Of a DNA stretch of 43,824 bases, positions 7,772 to 16,174 are shown piece by piece. Numbering within the stretch: position 1 is the stretch's first letter; every line of letters starts with the position of its first letter. The translations under genes were made by a program, and so were the position numbers. The notes beneath the pieces are model-generated. The model was given only the letters and a program-made list of their open reading frames with translations, did not search any database and had not been told where the DNA came from. This DNA comes from an uncultured Bacteroidia bacterium (GTDB lineage Bacteria > Bacteroidota > Bacteroidia > Bacteroidales > UBA932), in assembly GCA_902785065.1 (NCBI GenBank), contig CACZXH010000023.1:1-43824 (forward strand). Direction: 5' to 3'.

Positions 7772-8119
7772 ATGGAAAAACCGGCAAGCACCAGACAACT
7801 CAAAGTGGCGCGGGAGATCCAGAAGGACCTCGCGGAGATCATCCGGGCCAAGGGGATGGCCGCCTTCGGCGGCGCCCTGGTCACGGTCAGTGAAGTCCGC
7901 GTGAGCCCCGACCTGTCGGTCGCGAAGGTCTACGTGAGCATTTTCCCGTCCGACAAGCAGGAAGCCGTCATGGCGCTCCTGAACGAAAACAACAAGGCCC
8001 TCCGCGGCGAACTCGGCCATGTGGTGGGCAAGCAGCTCCGCATCGTGCCGGAGCTCGTGTTCTACCTGGACACGAGCCTGGACTATGCGGCGCATATCGA
8101 GGAACTGCTGAAGAAATAG
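7772..8119 (+). CDS. rbfA: 30S ribosome-binding factor A
   Basis: 115 residues, the typical RbfA length, forming a single KH-like domain. RbfA binds the immature 30S subunit near the 16S rRNA helix 1 region and helps late maturation. Family-typical features are the N-terminal helix TRQLKVAREIQKDLAEIIRA, then V-S-E-V-R-V-S-P-D-L-S-V-A-K-V-Y-V and the C-terminal RIVPELVFYLDTSLDYAAHIEELL. The second ATG of the pair at 7765 and 7772 is used, as only that one is in frame. It is followed after one base by the permease gene at 8121, so they form an operon; rbfA next to a LolC/E-like permease is a known Bacteroidota neighbourhood. Confidence 0.95.
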   Translation: MEKPASTRQLKVAREIQKDLAEIIRAKGMAAFGGALVTVSEVRVSPDLSVAKVYVSIFPSDKQEAVMALLNENNKALRGELGHVVGKQLRIVPELVFYLDTSLDYAAHIEELLKK

Positions 8120-8120
8120 C

Positions 8121-9341
8121 ATGAGTAACCTGCCGTTACGATTCGCCCTGCGCTACCTGTTCGCCCGGAAGTCACACAACGTGATCAACATCATTTCGGG
8201 CATCAGCGTGGCGGGCATGGCCATCGGGACGGCGGCGCTTGTCATTATCCTTTCGGTGTTCAACGGGTTCAACAAGCTCGTGTCCGACAGCCTCGGGGAC
8301 GCCCAGCCGGACCTGGTCGTGAAACCGGCGGCCGGCAAGGCCTTCGTCCCGGACAGCACCGTGTTCGCCTGGCTGTACGACCAGGAACTGGTGTACAACA
8401 TGTCCAGCGTCATCGAGGAACAGGCCTTCATCGCTTTCGACGGCAAACAGAGCCTCGCCCGCGTCAAGGGTGTGGACAGCGTGTTCGAGGAGGAAAGCCC
8501 CCTGCAGAACCATATCACCGACGGCATCTTCTCCCTGCACCGGGGGGACCTGCCGCGGGCCGTCGTAGGCAGTTCCCTTGCCTGGTCGATGGACATCAAC
8601 CCGCGGTTCATCGCCCCTCTCGAGATCTATTATCCAGACCGGGAAGGCTCCATTTCCCTGTCGAACCCCGCCGCCTCGCTCCGGAGCACCAAGGTGACCG
8701 TGGCCGGCCTCTTCGCCATCAATGCGGAGCTGGACGCCGAACTGGTCATCGTCCCCATCGAGACGATGCGGGAACTGATGGACTATGACGACGAGGTGTC
8801 GGCCGTGGAAATCCGCGTGGCGAAAGGAACGGCGGACAAGGCCGTGAACGGGCTGGCCACCGAACTTGCCGAGCGTTTGGGGCCGGACTACGAGGTCCTG
8901 GACCGCTACCGCCAGAACGAGGCCCTGTACAAAATGATGCGCTACGAGAAGCTGGCCATCTACATGATCCTGATCTTCATCGTCATCATTATCGCCTTCA
9001 ATATCTACAGCTCCCTGACGATGCTCATCATCGAGAAGAAGGATGACATCGGCACGCTCCGCAGCCTCGGCGCCCCGGAGTCGATGACACGCCGGATCTT
9101 CCTGCTGGAAGGTTGGTTGATCTCGCTGCTGGGTCTCGTGCTGGGCCTCGCGCTCGGCATCGCCTTCGTTCTCCTGCAGCAGAAGTACGGCCTCATCCGG
9201 ATGCCCGGCAATTATATCATCAGCGCCTATCCGGTCATCCTGAAGGCGTCGGATATCATCTGGACGGCGGTCGGCGTCGCCCTGGTTGGCTACCTCATCG
9301 CCCTCCTCCCCACCTTGACCAAAACAACTGATAATCAATAG
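8121..9341 (+). CDS. LolC/LolE-like lipoprotein-releasing ABC permease (FtsX domain)
   Basis: 406 residues. The layout is that of LolC/LolE: one transmembrane helix near residues 20-45 (NVINIISGISVAGMAIGTAA), a large periplasmic domain (about 45-270), then three helices near 275-300, 325-350 and 370-400 forming the FtsX permease domain. KDDIGTLRSLGAPESMTRRIF is the typical cytoplasmic coupling segment after helix 2. In Gram-negative bacteria this complex, with an ATPase, extracts lipoproteins from the inner membrane for transfer to the outer membrane. No partner ATPase lies beside it. The gene starts one base after rbfA and ends 4 bp before the peptidase gene. Confidence 0.88.
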   Translation: MSNLPLRFALRYLFARKSHNVINIISGISVAGMAIGTAALVIILSVFNGFNKLVSDSLGDAQPDLVVKPAAGKAFVPDSTVFAWLYDQELVYNMSSVIEEQAFIAFDGKQSLARVKGVDSVFEEESPLQNHITDGIFSLHRGDLPRAVVGSSLAWSMDINPRFIAPLEIYYPDREGSISLSNPAASLRSTKVTVAGLFAINAELDAELVIVPIETMRELMDYDDEVSAVEIRVAKGTADKAVNGLATELAERLGPDYEVLDRYRQNEALYKMMRYEKLAIYMILIFIVIIIAFNIYSSLTMLIIEKKDDIGTLRSLGAPESMTRRIFLLEGWLISLLGLVLGLALGIAFVLLQQKYGLIRMPGNYIISAYPVILKASDIIWTAVGVALVGYLIALLPTLTKTTDNQ

Positions 9342-9345
9342 CATT

Positions 9346-10725
9346 ATGAAGAAAGCACTGCTCATCCTCATCGCCATCTCCGGCACCCTGTCGCTCAACG
9401 CTCAGAACAAGAAGGGCGGCATTGACGCCAAGCTCCTCGGTGAAATCAGCCAGGGATACGAAGGAACGGCCGCCGACAAGGCCCTCCGCAATGCCCTCAA
9501 CACCACAGCCATCAACACCCTGGCCCTGAATGCGGACAACATCCCGATGGACACCCGCTTCTCCGACGTGGTGAAGACCAAGGGCCGCACCAACCAGCTC
9601 TCCTCCGGCCGCTGCTGGCTGTTCACCGGCCTCAACGTCATGCGGGCCAAGATGATTGACAAGTTCGACATGGGCCCCGTCGTCCTGTCCCAGAACTATA
9701 TCTTCTTCTACGACCAGCTGGAGAAAGCGAACCTGTTCCTGCAGGGCATCATCGACACCAAGAACCTCCCGGACGACGACCGCACCGTCGACTGGCTCTT
9801 CGCCCACCCGATCGGAGACGGCGGCCAGTTCACCGGCGTGTCCAACCTCATCATGAAGTACGGCGTCGTCCCGTCCGAGGTGTTCCCGGAGAGCATGATT
9901 GCCAACAACACCGCCCAGATGCGCGCCCAGATTACGAACAAGCTGCGTGAAGACGGCCTCCGCCTGCGCCAGGCGCCCAAGGGCACGGACCTGCAGGCCA
10001 TGAAGACGGCCCAGCTCAAGGAAATCTACCGCATCCTGGCGCTCTGCCTCGGCGTCCCGCCGACCGAGTTCACCTGGACCCGGACCGACTCCAAGGGTAA
10101 TGTCGTGAACACGAAGCAGTACACCCCGAAGTCCTTCTACGAGGAGTACATCGGCACGGACCTCGAGAACAACTACATCATGGTCATGAACGACCCGTGC
10201 CACGAGTACTACAAGATCTACGAGATCGACTACGACCGCCACGTCTACGACGGTGAGAACTGGGTGTACCTGAACCTCCCGGTCGATGAAATCAAGAAGA
10301 TGGCCATCGCCTCCATCCAGGACAACACGGCCCTCTACTTCTCCTGCGACGTGAACAAGTTCCTCCTCCGGGACAAGGGCTTCGCAGACCTGAACAACTT
10401 CGACTACGAGTCCCTGATGGGCGTTTCCTTCGGCATGGATAAGAAGGAGCGCATCTACACGCACGCCAGCGGTTCTACGCACGCGATGACGCTCATTGCG
10501 GTGGATCTCAAGGACGGCAAGCCGGTCAAATGGATGGTGGAGAACAGCTGGGGCGCGAACTCGGGCTACCAGGGCAACATCATCATGACGGACGAGTGGT
10601 TCGACGAGTACATGTTCCGCCTGGTGGTGGACAAGAAGTACGTCCCGGCCTCCCTCATGAAATACTTCGACCAGAAACCCATCATGCTCCCGGCCTGGGA
10701 CCCGATGTTCCTGCCGGAGGAGTAA
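9346..10725 (+). CDS. Exported C1B cysteine aminopeptidase (bleomycin hydrolase family)
   Basis: 459 residues with an N-terminal signal peptide (MKKALLILIAISGTLSLNAQ). The papain-like catalytic set is present: Q84 and C90 in N-Q-L-S-S-G-R-C-W-L-F, H379 in S-G-S-T-H-A-M-T-L and N400 in V-E-N-S-W-G-A-N-S-G. These match peptidase C1B (PepC/bleomycin hydrolase), normally a cytoplasmic homohexamer that trims N-terminal residues. The Bacteroidales versions often carry a signal peptide, as here, suggesting a periplasmic peptide-trimming role. It follows the permease gene by 4 bp, so it is the last gene of the rbfA operon. No clear terminator is seen before the palindromic element at 10748. Confidence 0.93.
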   Translation: MKKALLILIAISGTLSLNAQNKKGGIDAKLLGEISQGYEGTAADKALRNALNTTAINTLALNADNIPMDTRFSDVVKTKGRTNQLSSGRCWLFTGLNVMRAKMIDKFDMGPVVLSQNYIFFYDQLEKANLFLQGIIDTKNLPDDDRTVDWLFAHPIGDGGQFTGVSNLIMKYGVVPSEVFPESMIANNTAQMRAQITNKLREDGLRLRQAPKGTDLQAMKTAQLKEIYRILALCLGVPPTEFTWTRTDSKGNVVNTKQYTPKSFYEEYIGTDLENNYIMVMNDPCHEYYKIYEIDYDRHVYDGENWVYLNLPVDEIKKMAIASIQDNTALYFSCDVNKFLLRDKGFADLNNFDYESLMGVSFGMDKKERIYTHASGSTHAMTLIAVDLKDGKPVKWMVENSWGANSGYQGNIIMTDEWFDEYMFRLVVDKKYVPASLMKYFDQKPIMLPAWDPMFLPEE

Positions 10726-10747
10726 TAGCCATCTCCTTTTTGGTTTC

Positions 10748-10859
10748 GGCAAGGTTATCTTCTGCAAACCGTCGCTTCGCGACCCCTCCCAAACAAGTTT
10801 GGGCCCCTCCCTCTTATATGGCCGAGGGTGGCCATAGGTTTGCAGAAGATAACCTTGCC
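10748..10859. repeat. Cloverleaf-like palindromic element, copy A
   Basis: Perfect 23-bp outer inverted repeats (10748-10770, starting GGCAAGGTTATC, and 10837-10859) enclose a 66-bp core with three hairpins: GTCGC-ttc-GCGAC (10771-10783), CCCAAAC-aa-GTTTGGG (10788-10803) and TATGGCC-gagggt-GGCCATA (10817-10836). The single-stranded links carry CCCTCCC and CCCCTCCCTC. A second copy with the same core but unrelated outer arms lies at 12039-12165. The element fills most of the spacer between the peptidase and permease genes. It encodes no protein of its own and would move, if at all, with help from elsewhere. Confidence 0.85.
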
Positions 10860-10882
10860 TCCACACCTTCTCAAACGTTATA

Positions 10883-11810
10883 ATGCACCGCTCACGCATT
10901 CGTGTTTTCCTTTTATTGCCTTTGGCTTTTCTCCTCTTTGACCTTCTGGTTGGGGGTGGAGGGATTTCGTGGGCAGAAGGAGCCATTCTCTGGAAGCTGC
11001 GGGTGCCGCGGGTAATGACGGCGGTGATTGCGGGGGGCGCCTTGGCGGCAAGCGGGACGCAGATGCAGGCGGTGTTCCGGAACCCGCTGGCCGATCCGCA
11101 CATCATGGGCGTGAGCGGCGGCGCGGGACTGGGCGCGGCCATCGCGACCATGGCGCTTCACCGTGGCGGTGGCGGCGTTCCTCGGGGCCTTCGTGGCGGC
11201 GGCGCTGGTCGTCGCGGTCTCGGCCCGGTTCCGGTCGGTGACGACACTGCTGGTGTTCGGCGTCATGCTCGGGTTCATTTTCAGCGCGCTGAGTTCGGTC
11301 CTGCAGTACACGGCAGGTGAAGAGAGCCTGAAACTGTTCTACAGTTGGATGGCGGGCAGCTTTTCCGGCTGTCGATACTTCGAGGTCGCGCTGATGGCCG
11401 GCGCCTTGGTCATCGGCCTTGTCCTTGCCTTCTGCAACGGCAAGGGACTGGATATTATTCTGTTCGGGGAGGAGTACGCGACCCTTTCCGGGGCCTCCAC
11501 CCGGCGCATCCTGTTCCTGTCGATGCTGTCGGCCTGCCTGATGACCGGTACGGTCACGGCCTTCTGCGGCCCGCTCGGGTTCGTGGGCATCGTCGCCCCG
11601 CACCTTGCCCGCCGCATCACGGGCTCTTCGGTCCATAGGCAGGTCCTCCCCTGCGCCCTCGCGACCGGTGCCACCCTTGCCCTGGCGGCCGACATCCTCG
11701 CGAACCTCTGGCCCATTCCCCTTCCCGTGGGCTCCACCCTCGCCCTCATCGGCATTCCCTTGATCCTCACGCTCCTATTGCAGCAAAAAGCGTCGAATGT
11801 AAAACATTAA
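10883..11810 (+). pseudogene. FecCD/BtuC-type ABC importer permease, frameshifted
   Basis: Permeases of this family import iron-siderophores, haem or cobalamin through the inner membrane. The first part (10883 to about 11158) encodes the typical LRVPRVMTAVIAGGALAASG, then F-R-N-P-L-A-D-P-H-I-M-G-V-S-G-G-A-G-L-G-A-A. Homology then moves to another frame from about 11160 to 11810, continuing TVAVAAFLGAFVAAALVVAV, G-F-V-G-I-V-A-P-H-L-A-R-R and the C-terminal helices. The break is one extra base or two missing near 11159 (CTT-C-ACC). Compared with BtuC the joint also seems about six residues short. This is either decay or a sequence error. The ATPase gene follows after 76 bp; no binding-protein gene is nearby. 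Confidence 0.85.
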
Positions 11811-11886
11811 TACCCAACCAATTACACCAGATTGACCGCTCTCACCAGCGCAGTCACAACCGCATAAATCATTGGAAACCAACAAC

Positions 11887-12654
11887 ATGCATTCTACGGC
11901 ACTTCGGGTTGAACACCTGACGATCGGGTACGGGGACCGAACCCTGGTCCGGGACATCTCTTTCGAGCTGGCCCCGGGCGAATGCGTACTGCTGGCCGGG
12001 CCCAACGGGACCGGGAAAACGACGCTGTTGAAATGGCTAGCTTCCGGGGGTATAGGTCCCGAAAACCTCCGGTCGCAAAGCGACCTCCGTCCCTCCCATA
12101 AATGGGCCCCTCCCTCTCATGTGCCGGGGGTGGCACAGTTTTCTGGACCTATACCCCCGGAAGCTGCCGTCGTACTTATACCCACAAACATCCCCAAAGT
12201 GAAAGGGTTCACGGTCGAGGCGTTCGTGCGGACGGGGTGCTACCGGGAGAGCGATTGGCGGGGGCGGATTTCGGCGGAGGTCGAGGGAAGGATGGAGGAG
12301 GCCCTGAAGATGCTGGGAATTGGGGAGCTGCGGAAGCGGGACATATCGACCTTGAGCGACGGGGAGTTCCAGAAGGCGTGCCTGGCGACAGGATTGACCC
12401 GGAGGGCCGAGGTACTGCTGCTGGACGAGCCGACGGCGCACCTGGACGTGGAAAACCGAATCGATGTGCTGCGGACGCTGCGGGAGGTCGCCCGGAAGAC
12501 GGGGACGGCCGTCCTGTTCTCCAGCCACGACCTGCACGACGCCCTGCAGGTGGCCGACCGGGTGTTCGCCCTCACCCGTGACGGGCGTTTCCTGGCCAGC
12601 GCAGGTACCGATGTCCTCCGGGCGGCCTTCCCCGCCCTCGCCAATCTCCGCTAA
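11887..12654 (+). CDS. FecE-type ABC transporter ATPase with an in-frame palindromic insert
   Basis: 255 residues from the ATG at 11887 (a TTG at 11872 is in frame but unlikely). It has Walker A G38-P-N-G-T-G-K-T45, signature L156-S-D-G-E, Walker B VLLLDEP (D180, E181) and the H-loop SSHDLHD, so it should power the adjacent FecCD-type importer. Between Walker A (LLKWLA) and AAVVLIPTNIPKVKGF lies a Pro-rich, low-complexity stretch, residues 52-93, encoded entirely by palindromic element copy B. The usual segment there leads to the Q-loop, and no obvious Q-loop glutamine is left. The reading frame is intact through the insert. Whether the protein still works is unknown. It converges on the regulator gene, the two stops overlapping. 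Confidence 0.85.
   Translation: MHSTALRVEHLTIGYGDRTLVRDISFELAPGECVLLAGPNGTGKTTLLKWLASGGIGPENLRSQSDLRPSHKWAPPSHVPGVAQFSGPIPPEAAVVLIPTNIPKVKGFTVEAFVRTGCYRESDWRGRISAEVEGRMEEALKMLGIGELRKRDISTLSDGEFQKACLATGLTRRAEVLLLDEPTAHLDVENRIDVLRTLREVARKTGTAVLFSSHDLHDALQVADRVFALTRDGRFLASAGTDVLRAAFPALANLR
12039..12165. repeat. Cloverleaf-like palindromic element, copy B (inside the ATPase gene)
   Basis: Outer inverted repeats 12039-12059 and 12145-12165 (21 bp perfect, starting AGCTTCCGGGGG) are extended inward by one mismatch and GAAAAC/GTTTTC (12061-12066 with 12138-12143). The core has GGTCGC-aaa-GCGACC (12071-12085), CCCAT-aa-ATGGG (12095-12106), the shared CCCCTCCCTC and TGTGCC-gggggt-GGCACA (12120-12137). 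Stems 2 and 3 differ from copy A by compensating changes. It is read in frame as residues 52-93 of the ATPase. Confidence 0.85.
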
Positions 12655-15296
12655 CGGGAAGTTCCCGGCAGGATGCCGAAAAGTTCACGGTAACATTTGG
12701 AGAAATAGGAAGGGGAACTGAAACCGACCTCGTAGGCGATTTCAGCGACGGTCTTGTCCGTGCTTTTCAGCCGTTTTTCCGCTTCCTTGAGCCGCATGAT
12801 CCGAATCACCTCCACGGGTGAATAACCCGTCAACGCTTTCACTTTCCGGTACAGTTGGACCCGGGACAGGCCGATCTCGGCAGCCAGTTGCTCCACGTTC
12901 AGGTCCGGATCCGCCAAGTGCTTCTTCGCATAGGAACGTAAACGGGACAGGAAGTCGTTTTCCCTTTCCGAGGCATCGCTGGTGCCGTTTTCCAGATAAT
13001 AATGCTTGAGCTGCAGGCGGCTTTTGAGGAGATTGCCGACCCGGGACAGCAACACCTTTTCGCTGAAGGGCTTGCTGATGTAGGCATCGGCCCCGGAGGC
13101 GTATCCCTCGGCCCGCTGATCCTCCATGTTCTTCGCCGTCAGGAGGATGACGGGGATATGGCTGGTCGCCAGCTGGGATTTCAGAGCCTCGCAGAAGGCC
13201 AGCCCGTCCATAACCGGCATCATCACGTCGCTGATGACCAGGTCGGGCAGCTGACGCCCGGCCACATCCAGCGCCTCTTTTCCGTCAGCGGCCAGCAGGA
13301 CCCGGTATTCATCCTTCAGCAACGACGCGATGAAAGTCCGCAGGCTCTCGTTGTCATCCACGACCAGCACCGTCGGCCGTTGGTCATCCGTATCGGTCAT
13401 CAGTTCCAACTGCTCGGTTTCCCGGCGGGAGAAACCCTTGTCGGCGTCATGGACGTTGAACTGCTCCTGGTATTTACCGGCGTCCTCCGTCTCGACGATT
13501 TCCACGCCATGCTGCTCCAAGGGCAAGGTCACGGTAAAGGTAGTGCCTTCCCCCACCCGGCTTTCCACGCCGACGCTTCCCCCATGCAACTGGGCGATGC
13601 TTTTCACCAGGGCCAGTCCGATGCCTGTCCCGGAAGAACGGTTGCCCACCTGGTAGAACCGGTCGAAGACCAGCCCCAGCTTGTCGGCCGGGATTCCCTC
13701 GCCGGTGTCCGTCACCGAAAGCCGGACCTTATCCCCGTCGGGAGCGAGGTCGACCACGATGCTGTCCTCGGCCGACGTATGCTTGAAAGCGTTGCTGAGG
13801 AGGTTGAACAGCACCCTTTCCGTCAGGTGCATGTCGGCCTCCACCATCAGGGACTCCGGTCCCTCATAGCGCAGGTTGCGGCCCTTGAATCCCAGCATCC
13901 ACTGCTGCACGGCCAGCGGCAGGTCGAAGCGGGACACTCGCAAGGGCATCTTTCCGTTCTCGATCTTCCGGAAATCCAGGATGCTGTTCACCAGCCGGAG
14001 GAGAATATCGACATTCTCCCGGGCGATCCCCAACGAAGCCCGGCTTTCCGGGTCCAGGCCGGATGTGTCCATGACATGCTCCAGGGGGCCGGCAATCAGG
14101 GACAGCGGCGTCCGGAACTCGTGGCTGACGGAGGTGAAGAACTCCAGCTTCGCGTCGGTGGTCTCCTCCAGTTTACGGGACAGCAGGTGCAGCTCCTCGT
14201 TCCGCCGTTCCAGCTCCGTATTGAAGCGCCACATGCGGTTGTAGAAAAAGAAAGAGATGGTAAACAACAGGATCAGCAGGGTGGTCAGGCCGATGAGCAG
14301 GTACAGGACCAGCCGCTGCGTATTGTACTCGGACAGGGAACTGTCCAGCTGGGCGCTCACTTTCTCCACCATCTCCCGCTGGTCCGTAATCTCGTGCTCC
14401 TGCATGAGGACCATCGCCGCATTGTGGCTGTCCACGAGGGCCGATTCCAACATCGTCTCCCGGGGGTATTCGTTCCCAGAGAGGATATCCACCGCCAGTT
14501 TCATCACCAGGTCGCCCCGGGTCGGATAGATGTAAGTAGCCGTCAGAACGCCGTCCAGGACATCCTGAAGCCCTCCTTCCGGCAAGGCGTCCACGCCCAG
14601 CAGCGGCAGCCCGTCCGGCTTTCCGAGAGCTTCCCAGGCGCCCCGGGCCATCCGGTCGTTCTGACCGAAGACCGCATCGAATGCAAGCCCTTCTTCCATC
14701 CACCGCGCCATCACGCGAGCGCCGCCTTCCTGCAGCCAGTCCCCGTAGTCGGAAGCGACCAGTTCCAGGCCGGGATGCGCCGCCAGCGCCTCCGCAAAGC
14801 CCTTGTGCCGCTCGGCGGCCGGTGAAGACTCCCGGAGTCCCTGGATCTCCACCACCCGGCCCTGGCCGCTCAGGATATCGGCCAGGTAATCGCCCAGGAT
14901 CCGGCCGATCCGCACATTGTCCGCCCCGATGAAGGCGGTGTACTTGTCGGAATCGATCTTCCGGTCGAACAGGATGACCGGAACGCCGGCATCGAAGGCT
15001 TCCTCGATGGCCGGCGTGATGGTATGGCTCTGGTTGGGCGATACGATCAGGAGGTCCACCCCTTCGGCGACCAGCGCCCGGATCTGCGCCATCTGGCGCT
15101 CACTGTCGTCATCCGCCGACGTCAGCCGGAGCTGCACCCCATAGGAATGGGCCGCCAGGGACAGTTCCTCGTTCAGTTTGGTGCGCCAGATATCGTCGCT
15201 GCATTGGGATACACCTATGACAAGCTCCTTCTTCCCCCCGGAACAACCGGCGAGAAGAAGGAGGAAGCATAGTATAAGAAGAGGCCTGATTCTCAA
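12651..15296 (-). CDS. Hybrid two-component regulator of the fructan locus (sugar-binding sensor type)
   Basis: 881 residues combining sensor kinase and transcription factor. Order: signal sequence with a lipobox-like LLAGC (residues 1-18), a periplasmic type I sugar-binding domain of the LacI/ribose-binding kind (about 23-310), a transmembrane helix 328-352, HisKA with H392 in SVSHEFRTPLSL, HATPase with N498 and D-T-G-E-G-I-P, a receiver with D690 in V-I-S-D-V-M-M-P, and a C-terminal AraC HTH (about 785-881). This layout is that of BT1754, the fructose-sensing regulator of the B. thetaiotaomicron fructan locus; most hybrid regulators instead have beta-propeller sensors. It is the last gene of the PUL on this strand, one base after fructokinase, and probably activates the susC promoter. 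Confidence 0.93.
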   Translation of the reverse strand: MRIRPLLILCFLLLLAGCSGGKKELVIGVSQCSDDIWRTKLNEELSLAAHSYGVQLRLTSADDDSERQMAQIRALVAEGVDLLIVSPNQSHTITPAIEEAFDAGVPVILFDRKIDSDKYTAFIGADNVRIGRILGDYLADILSGQGRVVEIQGLRESSPAAERHKGFAEALAAHPGLELVASDYGDWLQEGGARVMARWMEEGLAFDAVFGQNDRMARGAWEALGKPDGLPLLGVDALPEGGLQDVLDGVLTATYIYPTRGDLVMKLAVDILSGNEYPRETMLESALVDSHNAAMVLMQEHEITDQREMVEKVSAQLDSSLSEYNTQRLVLYLLIGLTTLLILLFTISFFFYNRMWRFNTELERRNEELHLLSRKLEETTDAKLEFFTSVSHEFRTPLSLIAGPLEHVMDTSGLDPESRASLGIARENVDILLRLVNSILDFRKIENGKMPLRVSRFDLPLAVQQWMLGFKGRNLRYEGPESLMVEADMHLTERVLFNLLSNAFKHTSAEDSIVVDLAPDGDKVRLSVTDTGEGIPADKLGLVFDRFYQVGNRSSGTGIGLALVKSIAQLHGGSVGVESRVGEGTTFTVTLPLEQHGVEIVETEDAGKYQEQFNVHDADKGFSRRETEQLELMTDTDDQRPTVLVVDDNESLRTFIASLLKDEYRVLLAADGKEALDVAGRQLPDLVISDVMMPVMDGLAFCEALKSQLATSHIPVILLTAKNMEDQRAEGYASGADAYISKPFSEKVLLSRVGNLLKSRLQLKHYYLENGTSDASERENDFLSRLRSYAKKHLADPDLNVEQLAAEIGLSRVQLYRKVKALTGYSPVEVIRIMRLKEAEKRLKSTDKTVAEIAYEVGFSSPSYFSKCYRELFGILPGTSR

Positions 15297-15297
15297 A

Positions 15298-16173
15298 TCA
15301 AATCGATTTTAGTTCCTCGGGGACCACGGGCATGGCCCCTTTCTGGGTACAGACATAGGCGGACACTTTCACCGCCGTCTCATGGGCGACCGCCACCGAC
15401 TTGCCTTGGAGGATGGAGCCGATGAAGGAGCCGGTGAAGGAATCGCCGGCGCCGACGGTATCGGCCACCTCCACCTTCGGAGTCACCTGATAGGACATGC
15501 CGCCCGCGTGGAAGACATAACTTCCGTTGGTGCCGCAGGTCAGGATGAGCATTTTCAGGCCATACTGGTCGAAGATGTGCCAGCACTTTTCCTCCAGGCT
15601 CAGGCCCGGGATATCATACAGGCGGGAAATGGTCACCAGTTCCTCATCATTGATCTTCAGGATGTCGCAGCGCTGGAAAGATGCCTCCAGCACTTCCTTC
15701 GTGTAGAAACTCTGACGGAGGTTGATGTCGAATACCTTCAGGCAGTCCGCAGGAACGGCATCCAGGAACGCGCCGATGGTGTTGCGGGAAACCTCGCTCC
15801 GCTGCGCCAGGGAGCCGAAGCAAACCGCCTTGCAATCAGCGGCCAGGGCGGCCAGTTCCTCGTCGAACGGGATATTGTCCCAGGCGACATCCGTCTTGAT
15901 CTCATACTGAGGCACCCCCTGTGCATCCAGGGTAACCTGGACGGTTCCGGTGGGATACTCCACCCGGGCCAGGTGATACGGGAGCCGGTGCTCTTCGAAA
16001 GCCTCGACGATTTCCTCGCCCAGCGCATCGTGCCCGATGGCGCTCACGGCGATGCCTTCCAGGCCGAACTGCCGGGCATGATAGGCGAAATTGGCGGGCG
16101 CGCCGCCCAGTTTCTTTCCCTCGGGAAGCACATCCCACAGCGCTTCACCGATACCGATAACGTACTTTCCCAT
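15298..16173 (-). CDS. Fructokinase (PfkB/ribokinase family)
   Basis: 291 residues. PfkB kinases phosphorylate sugars in the cytoplasm; context makes fructose to fructose-6-phosphate the likely reaction. The N-terminal G-G-A-P-A-N-F-A motif (residues 23-30) is the substrate side, and D238-T-V-G-A-G-D244-S-F is the ATP-binding motif with catalytic D244. The N-terminus VIGIGEALWDVLPEGKKLGG is typical of fructokinases. The gene begins one base downstream of the MFS gene stop and is followed after one base by the regulator, so all three are cotranscribed. It corresponds to BT1757 in the B. thetaiotaomicron levan locus as remembered. Confidence 0.92.
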   Translation of the reverse strand: MGKYVIGIGEALWDVLPEGKKLGGAPANFAYHARQFGLEGIAVSAIGHDALGEEIVEAFEEHRLPYHLARVEYPTGTVQVTLDAQGVPQYEIKTDVAWDNIPFDEELAALAADCKAVCFGSLAQRSEVSRNTIGAFLDAVPADCLKVFDINLRQSFYTKEVLEASFQRCDILKINDEELVTISRLYDIPGLSLEEKCWHIFDQYGLKMLILTCGTNGSYVFHAGGMSYQVTPKVEVADTVGAGDSFTGSFIGSILQGKSVAVAHETAVKVSAYVCTQKGAMPVVPEELKSI

Positions 16174-16174
16174 A

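Noticed and set aside
11150-11170. Programmed frameshift in the permease gene
   Set aside because: No slippery heptamer or downstream structure is seen, and the joint seems to lack residues as well, so a lesion or error is simpler.
12631-12680. Shared terminator between the ATPase and regulator genes
   Set aside because: CGGGA-agt-TCCCG is short, lies within the regulator coding end and lacks a T tract.
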